This document shows, one piece after another, positions 1-4,862 of a stretch of 10,262 bases of DNA. Origin of the DNA: an uncultured Collinsella sp. (lineage in GTDB: Bacteria > Actinomycetota > Coriobacteriia > Coriobacteriales > Coriobacteriaceae). Every line of letters starts with the position of its first letter. Position 1 is the stretch's first letter. The DNA is taken from assembly GCA_902482185.1 (NCBI GenBank), contig CABSZR010000035.1, positions 1 through 10,262 of the forward strand, in the 5' to 3' direction. A program made the translations under genes and the position numbers. A model generated the notes under the pieces. That model saw only the letters and a list, made by a program, of their open reading frames with translations, was not told the origin of the DNA and ran no database searches.

Positions 1-696
1 GGCGTGGTGTATGCCGTGGACTACCTGACGGCTTCGACCGTCTCGGTGCTCGATGGCGGCGAGCCCGCGGTGAACGCGCGTGGCCTGGACGTTGTGGTCA
101 TTGGCGGCGGCGATACCGGTAACGACTGCGTGGGCACCGCGGTACGTCAGGGTGCGCGCAGCGTGCGCCAGTTTGAGTTCTTGCCGGCGGCGCCTGATGC
201 GCGCGCGGCGAGCAACCCCTGGCCGCAGTGGCCCAACGTGAAGAAGACCGATTACGGCCAGCAGGAGGCCATCGCTGCCATGGGCGGCGAGATGCGCGCT
301 TGGGGCGTGGATACGCTCGAGGTGCTGCTGGACAAGAAGGGCGCGGCCGCGGGCCTGCGCGTGGTCGATCTGGATTGGTCGGCTGGCAAGCCCGAGCGCA
401 TCGCGGGCTCCGAGCACGAGGTACCGGCGCAGCTGGTGCTCATCGCCTGCGGCTTTACGGGTCCTGAGCATGGCGTGTTCGATGCGGTAGGCGTACCTGT
501 TGCCACCGCTGGTCGTCCGCTGCCTGTGATGGCCGCCGAGGGCTCGCATCTTGCGGCACGTGTCGACGGCGTCTCCGCGGATGCCGTGCCGGTGTATGTT
601 GCCGGTGACGCTCGCAACGGCAGCTCGCTTGTGGTGAACGCTATGGCCGACGCCCTGGCCTGCGCTGCCGAAGTCGCCGAGGCGCTGGAGCTGTAA
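1..696 (+). CDS. gltD: Glutamate synthase small subunit (GltD), C-terminal part, 5' end outside window
   Basis: The reading frame is open from base 1, so this is the last 231 or so residues of a protein that is usually about 480-500 long. GltD is the FAD/NADPH-binding subunit of glutamate synthase. It passes electrons from NADPH to the large subunit, which makes glutamate from 2-oxoglutarate and glutamine in the cytoplasm. Visible here are the second dinucleotide-binding loop (VVVIGGGDTGNDCVGTA, about residues 31-47), the family's NPWPQWPNVKKTDYGQ stretch, and the C-terminal FAD-contact segment VYVAGDARNGSSLVVNAMADAL. Family members also include other FAD-dependent oxidoreductases fed by ferredoxin-like domains, but NPWPxWP and GDARNGSSLVV fit GltD best. 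The N-terminal Fe-S cluster part and any gltB lie upstream, outside the window. The stop is TAA at 694-696, and a hairpin at 710-760 follows closely. Confidence 0.9.
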   Translation, partial: GVVYAVDYLTASTVSVLDGGEPAVNARGLDVVVIGGGDTGNDCVGTAVRQGARSVRQFEFLPAAPDARAASNPWPQWPNVKKTDYGQQEAIAAMGGEMRAWGVDTLEVLLDKKGAAAGLRVVDLDWSAGKPERIAGSEHEVPAQLVLIACGFTGPEHGVFDAVGVPVATAGRPLPVMAAEGSHLAARVDGVSADAVPVYVAGDARNGSSLVVNAMADALACAAEVAEALEL

Positions 697-1086
697 AGTA
701 GTCATTTAAGAACGTCCCCAATGACTGGTCATTTTAAAGTGCCGGCAGTTGGGGACGTTCCTTTTGGGCCGGCACCCGGGGACACTCCTTGCGGGTTTGC
801 GACCGATTTGTCCGTTTGTCGACGCGCGAGTGTCCATTCGGCGTCTTCTTGAGTTGCGGTGCTCTGCTGTTTCTGTGGTGGCCGGGGGCGCTTGGCTCAA
901 AAGGGCGGGTTGGCCGTCTATGTTTACCTGCGGTTTTGTTGCGGTGCGCATTTTCGGTCAAGCATCCCGTCAAGTGTTTGGTCAGCATCTGGTTTGCGGC
1001 CGGAGGCCTATTTTGCCCGCGCTGGTCGTGGCCGACCACCCTCCTCGTAAGCTCAAATTGAGGTCTATCAGTTTGAGGAGGATGCC
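697..1086. other. 390-bp intergenic region with nested repeats and no convincing gene
   Basis: Open frames exist on both strands here (for example 749-1090 on + and 734-1039 on -), but none has a good ribosome site or a recognisable protein, so I treat the region as non-coding. The left third holds the 710-760 hairpin, a second inverted repeat GTGCCGGC/GCCGGCAC (739-746 and 768-775), and a third pair GGACACTC/GAGTGTCC (780-787 and 828-835). It also holds an imperfect direct repeat, in which 741-763 is repeated at 768-790 with 18 of 23 bases equal. The right end carries the ribosome site GAGGAGG (1075-1081) of the next gene. No clear -35/-10 pair was found. Confidence 0.6.
710..760. repeat. 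Inverted repeat A: 12-bp perfect arms, 27-nt centre
   Basis: GAACGTCCCCAA (710-721) is the exact reverse complement of TTGGGGACGTTC (749-760), leaving 27 nt between. It begins 14 bases after the gltD stop and is followed on the + strand by CTTTT (761-765). It could therefore act as a weak terminator for gltD, although the T run is short and the loop is large. Its centre length matches the unrelated elements at 4029-4075 and 4401-4467. Confidence 0.85.
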
Positions 1087-1794
1087 ATGACTGACCACGC
1101 TTTAGACCGAGCGCAGCTAGCCGGAGCCGTCGGCAACGATATTGCCGACATGGCCCATTTTTGGATGCTGCGGAAGTTCCAGTTTTTGGAGCCGGCGCGC
1201 GAACAGTTCGAGATCATTGTCGACCCGTGGCTCAGCTATTGCACCGAGCCTTCGCAAAACGAAATCATGGCCTACAACATGGCATTTACCGATTGGCTGC
1301 TCTTCGAGCGCCCCTATCGCCATGGCAAGACGCTGCTCGAGCTGTATGTTGACGAGCCGCCGGCATCGCTTTCGCCTGCCTCGCTCAAGCGGCTCGAGCA
1401 GGTGCGCGACACGCAGTATTTCTCGCGCTTTGGCATTTTGGACAAGGATCCTGCGAACGGCATGGTTGTGCTGAAGGATACGCGCACCGACCTTCGCTTT
1501 GATGTCTACGACCCGCATATCGTGCAAAAGGAGCATTGGAGCGACGGCGCGATCGCGGTGCGGCTCGCGTGCGTCGACGATGTCTGGCTGACGGCGGGGC
1601 AGCTCTACCTGTATGACATCGCGCGCCTGAGTGACACGGCGGTCGACGGGCCGGGCGCGGTGCATCCGGAGGACCTGCAGGACGGCTTTGACACCTCGTG
1701 CATCAGCTTCTTCTTGCGTCTGGTCCGCGACATCATGGGCGCCCAGGGGCGCTACGTAAAGTCGCTCAACATCTACGAGCAGGAGTGGGAGTAG
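1087..1794 (+). CDS. Uncharacterised 235-residue cytoplasmic protein
   Basis: I do not recognise this protein. The start is well supported: ATG at 1087 lies 5 bases after GAGGAGG (1075-1081). The sequence is rich in aromatic and acidic residues. Examples are DMAHFWMLRKFQFLEPAREQF near residues 21-41, DWLLFERPYRHGKTLLELYVDEPP around 69-92, and YLYDIARLSD around 174-183. There is no signal peptide, membrane segment or obvious metal or nucleotide motif. Codon use resembles the neighbours (GC-rich third positions), and the frame is intact from a good start to a TAG stop, so it is very likely real. The block 'DWLLFERPYRHGKTLLELY' vaguely recalls conserved hypothetical proteins annotated near SEC-C-type families, but no Cys/His metal motif is present and I would not assign it. 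It appears to be transcribed alone. Confidence 0.85.
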   Translation: MTDHALDRAQLAGAVGNDIADMAHFWMLRKFQFLEPAREQFEIIVDPWLSYCTEPSQNEIMAYNMAFTDWLLFERPYRHGKTLLELYVDEPPASLSPASLKRLEQVRDTQYFSRFGILDKDPANGMVVLKDTRTDLRFDVYDPHIVQKEHWSDGAIAVRLACVDDVWLTAGQLYLYDIARLSDTAVDGPGAVHPEDLQDGFDTSCISFFLRLVRDIMGAQGRYVKSLNIYEQEWE

Positions 1795-1829
1795 GGGATG
1801 TGGCTGGTGTCGCCCTGCTGCCCTGACTT

Positions 1830-1888
1830 TGTCTCAATCTGTAACGTTTGGCGGCTGTTTGGGCCCGTAACTGTTACAGATCGAGACA
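1830..1888. repeat. Solitary 59-bp inverted-repeat element (E0), relative of the 7356-7735 array
   Basis: Left arm TGTCTCAATCTGTAAC (1830-1845) and right arm GTTACAGATCGAGACA (1873-1888) pair over 16 positions with one mismatch, around a 27-nt centre (1846-1872). Both arms are identical, including the mismatch, to those of the third array element at 7516-7574, about 5.7 kb away. The centres differ in most positions but share a TAACT end. The element lies between the 1087-1794 gene and the amidohydrolase gene. No target-site duplication or T run is visible. Confidence 0.9.
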
Positions 1889-1991
1889 TTCCCCTGATGT
1901 TGCTGGGGTGGGGCTGCAACGTATTCCGTCCCCCACATCCCCTCGTCCTTCCGTTAACCGATATGTTCGACTTTAGATCGCTGCATTAGGT

Positions 1992-2030
1992 GATAATGGA
2001 CAAATGTTCATGTTAATCGTGAGGGAGGAG
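1992..2030 (+). promoter_or_regulatory. Possible -10 box and start-deciding ribosome site of the amidohydrolase gene
   Basis: GATAAT (1992-1997, within TGATAAT) fits a -10 hexamer. No good -35 is at the standard distance; TTCGAC at 1966-1971 would need a 20-bp spacer. Transcription would begin near 2004. That leaves GGGAGGAG (2023-2030) as the ribosome site, 6 bases before ATG 2037. This argues against the in-frame upstream ATGs at 2004 and 2010, which have no ribosome site. The ribosome site is convincing and the promoter is tentative. Confidence 0.4.
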
Positions 2031-2036
2031 CTCGAT

Positions 2037-3407
2037 ATGGCGTCTGCTGATCGTTCTACGCTGTTTATCAATGCGACCATTCTGGATGGTTCGGAGCATA
2101 TGGAGCCGCAACCCGATATGGCCGTGGCCGTTGAGCGCGGCGTCATCACGTGGATGGGGCCGAGTGCCGTGGCGCAGGCGCCTGCAGGTGCCGAGGTCAT
2201 CGACCTGGCAGGGGCGTATCTCATGCCAGGCCTCATCAATATGCATGTGCATTTGTGCGGTTCGGGCAAGCCGGTTTCGGCGGGCGATGCGGGCGCGCTG
2301 ATGAAGAAGCTCGATAATCCCGTGGGGCGCGCCATCGTGCGCCATATTCTCAAGGGCAGCGCCCAACAACAACTGGCAAGCGGCGTGACCACGGTGCGCG
2401 GCGCGGGCGACCCGCTGTTTGCCGATCTGGCCGTGCGCGATGCTATCGATGCCGGCAAGTATCAGGGTCCTCGCCTGGTGGCGCCGGGAACGGGCATCAC
2501 GGTGCCGGGCGGCCATGGTGCGGGCCTGTTCGCCCAGGTGGCCAACAGTCCCGCCGAGGCAGCCGAACAGGTGCGCGACCTGTATGCGCGTGGTGCCGAC
2601 GTCATTAAGCTGTTCGTGACGGGCGGCGTGTTCGATGCGACCGAGGTGGGCGAGCCGGGCGTGCTGCGTATGCCAGTGGAGGTTGCCGCGGCGGCATGCA
2701 AGGCGGCGCACGATATGGGCCTTCCGGTTATGGCCCATGTCGAGAGTACCGAGGGCGTGAAGGCCGCGCTTGAGGCCGGCGTTGACACGATTGAGCACGG
2801 CGCTCCGTTGACACCCGAAATCTTGGAGCTGTACCGTGGCGCCGCGGGCACGCAGCTCGAGGGGCGTGCTCCGAGTGTGACCTGCACTATCAGCCCGGCG
2901 CTGCCGTTTGTATTGCTCGACCCGGAAAAGACCCATTCTACCGATACGCAAAAGAAGAACGGCGACATCGTGTGCTCGGGCATCATCGAGAGCGCCCGTG
3001 CCGCACTGGAAGCTGGCGTTAAGGTGGGCCTTGGCACGGACTCAAGCTGCCCGTTCGTGACGCAGTATGACATGTGGCGTGAGGTGGCCTATTTTGCCAA
3101 GTATGTGGGTGTGAGCAACGCCTTCGCGCTGCATACGGCTACGCAAGTCAATGCCGAGCTGCTGGGGCTGGGCGGCGATACTGGCACGATCGAGTGCGGC
3201 AAGGCCGCCGATATCCTGGTGACGCGCAAGAACCCGCTCGATGACCTGTGCGCACTGCGTGAGCCGACGCACGTGATGTGTCGCGGTGATCTGGTGCGCA
3301 AGCTCAAGGTGAAGCGTATTCCCGAGGTGGACGCCGAGCTCGACGCGATTATGGCCATGCCTGCCGAGGCGTTGGCCGAGGAGCTTGCCCGCGATGGCGT
3401 AGCATAG
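2037..3407 (+). CDS. Metal-dependent amidohydrolase (imidazolonepropionase-like / Xaa-Pro dipeptidase-like group)
   Basis: The 456-residue protein belongs to the amidohydrolase superfamily, cytoplasmic enzymes that hydrolyse amide or related bonds with one or two metals in a TIM barrel. Visible ligands in order are the HxH pair H70/H72 in GLINMHVHLCG, K191 in ADVIKLFVTGG (the usual carboxylated lysine of binuclear members), H234 in PVMAHVES, H254 in TIEHG, and the catalytic aspartate D335 in GLGTDSSCP. The N-terminal strand segment (about 9-60) and the C-terminal GKAADILVTRKNPLDDL segment (388-404) form the small beta domain. The length is typical for the group. The start is ATG 2037, with GGGAGGAG 6 bases upstream. 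The Lys on strand 4 and the ITVPGGHGAGLF block point to the group that includes prolidase-like dipeptidases and imidazolonepropionase relatives. The substrate cannot be read from sequence: no hut genes are nearby, so histidine breakdown is unsupported. It is probably monocistronic, ending at the 3443-3477 terminator. Confidence 0.9.
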   Translation: MASADRSTLFINATILDGSEHMEPQPDMAVAVERGVITWMGPSAVAQAPAGAEVIDLAGAYLMPGLINMHVHLCGSGKPVSAGDAGALMKKLDNPVGRAIVRHILKGSAQQQLASGVTTVRGAGDPLFADLAVRDAIDAGKYQGPRLVAPGTGITVPGGHGAGLFAQVANSPAEAAEQVRDLYARGADVIKLFVTGGVFDATEVGEPGVLRMPVEVAAAACKAAHDMGLPVMAHVESTEGVKAALEAGVDTIEHGAPLTPEILELYRGAAGTQLEGRAPSVTCTISPALPFVLLDPEKTHSTDTQKKNGDIVCSGIIESARAALEAGVKVGLGTDSSCPFVTQYDMWREVAYFAKYVGVSNAFALHTATQVNAELLGLGGDTGTIECGKAADILVTRKNPLDDLCALREPTHVMCRGDLVRKLKVKRIPEVDAELDAIMAMPAEALAEELARDGVA

Positions 3408-3410
3408 GTG

Positions 3411-3435
3411 TGACAAAGGGACGGTCCCTTTGTCA
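3411..3435. repeat. Perfect 12-bp palindrome with one-base centre
   Basis: TGACAAAGGGAC (3411-3422), a central G (3423) and GTCCCTTTGTCA (3424-3435) make a perfect palindrome 3 bases after the amidohydrolase stop. It is followed by ATAATC and then the terminator, so it is not itself the terminator. Its arms share the GGGAC word seen in the other intergenic repeats here, but it lacks their 27-nt centre. It may be a REP-like dispersed repeat or a protein site. Confidence 0.8.
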
Positions 3436-3442
3436 TAATCAA

Positions 3443-3477
3443 AAAAGCCGAGGTCTCAGCGCGAGGCCTCGGCTTTT
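3443..3477. terminator. Bidirectional intrinsic terminator
   Basis: AAAAGCCGAGG (3443-3453) pairs perfectly with CCTCGGCTTTT (3467-3477) around a 13-nt loop that contains a further CTC/GAG pairing. T-rich sequence follows on the + strand (CTTTTATTTT), and the A run at 3441-3446 gives a T run on the - strand. It sits between the 3' ends of two convergent genes, the amidohydrolase (+) and the zinc-ribbon protein (-), and should serve both. Confidence 0.9.
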
Positions 3478-3499
3478 ATTTTGTCCTATGGTGTAGCGG

Positions 3500-3973
3500 C
3501 TAGGAGCGCGTCTCCATCTTGGCGTGGCACTTGGGGCAGGTGACGCGGATCTTGCCCTTGCCCTTGGGGACGGAGAGCATCTGACCGCAGTTGGGGCACT
3601 TGAGGTATGCCGTGGTCTTGCGACCCTTCCACATCTTCTTGGCCGTGCGCTTGGCGCGCTCAAAGTCTTCCTTGCTGGTGCCGGCCGCGCGTGAGGTGCT
3701 GGCCGCTGCAGCGCCGCCGCCCAAGCTGGCGACGAACTTGCCCAAGCCGGGAACATTGGCGGTCGTGGCGACAAAGGCCTCGTTCTCCTTGCGACGTGCA
3801 TCGATATTTTTGGACAGGCCGCGCAGCACGCCAATCACGATAACGGCGATGGCGATCCAGCTGAGCCACTGGATGCGGGCTATCGATCCGATCATCGCGA
3901 TGACGATGCCGGCAAGACCCATCACGATGGTGAGCTCGTCGGCACCATTGCGACCCTTCATAAAGTCATTCAT
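3500..3973 (-). CDS. Small membrane protein with C-terminal zinc ribbon
   Basis: The protein has 157 residues if translation starts at ATG 3973 (MNDFMKGRNG), which has GAAAGG 8 bases upstream. An in-frame ATG 30 bases further upstream (4003) lacks a ribosome site. Two hydrophobic segments (about residues 14-32 and 36-53) suggest a membrane hairpin. Next comes a charged linker, an Ala/Gly/Ser-rich stretch (84-99) and a basic region (102-122). A zinc ribbon follows, with Cys pairs CPNCG (C126, C129) and CPKCH (C146, C149). A predicted -10-like TATAAA lies at 4007-4012 on this strand, without a good -35. The role is unknown. Proteins of this shape are usually annotated only as zinc-ribbon membrane proteins. 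It is convergent with the amidohydrolase gene and separated from csoR by repeat B, so it need not belong to the copper operon. Confidence 0.85.
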   Translation of the reverse strand: MNDFMKGRNGADELTIVMGLAGIVIAMIGSIARIQWLSWIAIAVIVIGVLRGLSKNIDARRKENEAFVATTANVPGLGKFVASLGGGAAAASTSRAAGTSKEDFERAKRTAKKMWKGRKTTAYLKCPNCGQMLSVPKGKGKIRVTCPKCHAKMETRS

Positions 3974-4028
3974 GCAAATTGCCTTTCGTTCGATATGCTG
4001 CACGCCTTTATACCCGATTTAGAGCAAG

Positions 4029-4075
4029 GGGGACAGGTCAATCTGCGCCAATGTGGTGCAAACGTACCTGTCCCC
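4029..4075. repeat. Inverted repeat B: 10-bp perfect arms, 27-nt centre
   Basis: GGGGACAGGT (4029-4038) and ACCTGTCCCC (4066-4075) are exact reverse complements, 27 nt apart. The element starts 10 bases past the csoR stop in the direction of csoR transcription and lies upstream of the zinc-ribbon gene. It could fold in the csoR 3' end, but no T run follows on the - strand, so it is a poor intrinsic terminator. The arms share GGGGAC with repeat A, while the centre is unrelated. Confidence 0.85.
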
Positions 4076-4085
4076 GATGCCCCAA

Positions 4086-4358
4086 TTACTTGGAGAGCTT
4101 GTCGACGACGCGTTCGATCTCGGCGAGCTTGGCGGCCTTGAGGTCTTCGTCGCCCGATTCGATCGCCGAAGTCACACAGCCCTCGATATGCGCCTTAAGC
4201 ACGTCGGCGTTAATGCGCGCGAGGAGTGCCTGTGTGGCCATGAGCTGCGTGGAAATATCGACGCAATAGCGGTCCTCCTCGACCATCCGCAAGATGCCGT
4301 CGATCTGACCGCGTGCCGTCTTGAGCATGCGGGTCACCGATTTATGGTCTGCCATCAT
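4086..4358 (-). CDS. csoR: Copper-sensing transcriptional repressor CsoR
   Basis: This 90-residue DUF156-family protein is an all-helical DNA-binding repressor that lets go of its operator on binding Cu(I). The expected Cu(I) ligands are present with the spacing of characterised CsoR proteins: C32 (DRYCVD), H57 and C61 (KAHIEGC). That is 25 and then 4 residues apart, matching the Cys36-His61-Cys65 spacing of the M. tuberculosis protein. The helix-1 signature ARGQIDGILRMVEEDRYC is also typical. Translation most likely starts at the ATGATG pair 4358/4355, with GAGGA 7 to 8 bases upstream. A longer in-frame reading to 4460 would run through inverted repeat C and has no family support. The gene follows copZ after 135 bp and is probably the last gene of the copper operon, giving autoregulation through the operator upstream of copA. 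Confidence 0.93.
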   Translation of the reverse strand: MMADHKSVTRMLKTARGQIDGILRMVEEDRYCVDISTQLMATQALLARINADVLKAHIEGCVTSAIESGDEDLKAAKLAEIERVVDKLSK

Positions 4359-4400
4359 GGCGGGTCCTCGTTTCTGGTCGATCTTTCGGATATCCCTGTC

Positions 4401-4467
4401 AGTTGCGGTGAAATACGGACCGTTTAAAGGCCTAGGGCGGCACAACAGTCCGTATTTCACCGCAACT
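4401..4467. repeat. Inverted repeat C: 20-bp perfect arms, 27-nt centre
   Basis: AGTTGCGGTGAAATACGGAC (4401-4420) is exactly complementary to 4448-4467, with 27 nt between. It fills the middle of the 135-bp gap between copZ and csoR, so it would be in the operon mRNA and form a very stable stem-loop ahead of csoR. No T run follows on either strand. It may protect or process the message, or may be an inserted repeat. The arms share no sequence with repeats A, B or the array. Confidence 0.92.
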
Positions 4468-4493
4468 TCTGAGGATTGAGTAGGCAGCGTCTG

Positions 4494-4715
4494 CTATGCG
4501 GCGGTCACGGATAGGGCGTGGAACTTCTCGCCCGCGGCCTCGACGGCGGCGGCGAGCTGCTCGGCGGTTACGGTGTCGGCGCACTCAACCTGGACGGTCT
4601 GGGTCTCGTGATCGGCGTCGGCGTCGGTCACGCCGGCCACGTTGAGCAACGCCGTCTCGACGGTGGCATCGCAGTGGCCGCACATAAGGCCGGAAGTCTT
4701 AATTGTGAAACGCAT
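4494..4715 (-). CDS. copZ: CopZ-like copper chaperone (single heavy-metal-associated domain)
   Basis: This is a 73-residue, one-domain HMA protein, the usual size for CopZ. The metal site is GLMCGHC (C12, C15), followed by the family pattern of a beta-alpha-beta-beta-alpha-beta ferredoxin-like fold. Such proteins bind Cu(I) in the cytoplasm and hand it to the P-type ATPase or to CsoR. The start at ATG 4715 is chosen because AGAGAGGAA lies 5 bases upstream and the protein then has family length. The in-frame extension to ATG 4826 would add 37 residues encoded by an intergenic hairpin and is rejected. The site is CGHC, rather than the CxAC common in CopZ, so another soft metal cannot be excluded. 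The position between copA and csoR makes copper by far the best call. Confidence 0.88.
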   Translation of the reverse strand: MRFTIKTSGLMCGHCDATVETALLNVAGVTDADADHETQTVQVECADTVTAEQLAAAVEAAGEKFHALSVTAA

Positions 4716-4750
4716 GGGTATTCCTCTCTGTTGTGTCGGCTTTCCCGGGC

Positions 4751-4824
4751 GCCCGACCTTGACCTTCAAGCCGTCGCTCGCGTACCAAAGTACGCGTCGC
4801 TCCTCTTTCAGGTCAATCTCGGGC
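4751..4824. repeat. Long imperfect hairpin in the copA-copZ gap
   Basis: All segments pair about one centre. The core is CGCGTAC (4779-4785) with GTACGCG (4790-4796) around a 4-base loop. Outer segments 4759-4765/4810-4816 and 4751-4756/4819-4824 (GCCCGA/TCTCGGGC side) also pair. Unpaired bulges lie between. It occupies half of the 147-bp gap between the copA stop and the copZ start, and ends about 35 bases before the copZ start. A direct repeat GTCGCTC (4773-4779 and 4796-4802) overlaps it. It could set the copA:copZ message ratio or be a dispersed repeat. Confidence 0.6.
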
Positions 4825-4862
4825 ACCTGGAAAACCCGTTCTAAATGGACTTAATGGTGATC

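Noticed and set aside
749..1090. 113-residue open frame on the + strand, with rival frames on both strands in the same gap
   Set aside because: There is no ribosome site, it overlaps the repeat cluster and the next gene's start, and it has no recognisable protein features.
2013..2951. 312-residue open frame on the - strand inside the amidohydrolase gene
   Set aside because: It is a His/Arg-rich shadow of a gene whose catalytic motifs are complete on the + strand.
4359..4460. N-terminal extension of CsoR to ATG 4460
   Set aside because: It reads through inverted repeat C, lacks a ribosome site, and exceeds normal CsoR length.
4716..4826. N-terminal extension of CopZ to ATG 4826
   Set aside because: It would add 37 residues encoded by the intergenic hairpin. 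ATG 4715 has a strong ribosome site and gives family length.
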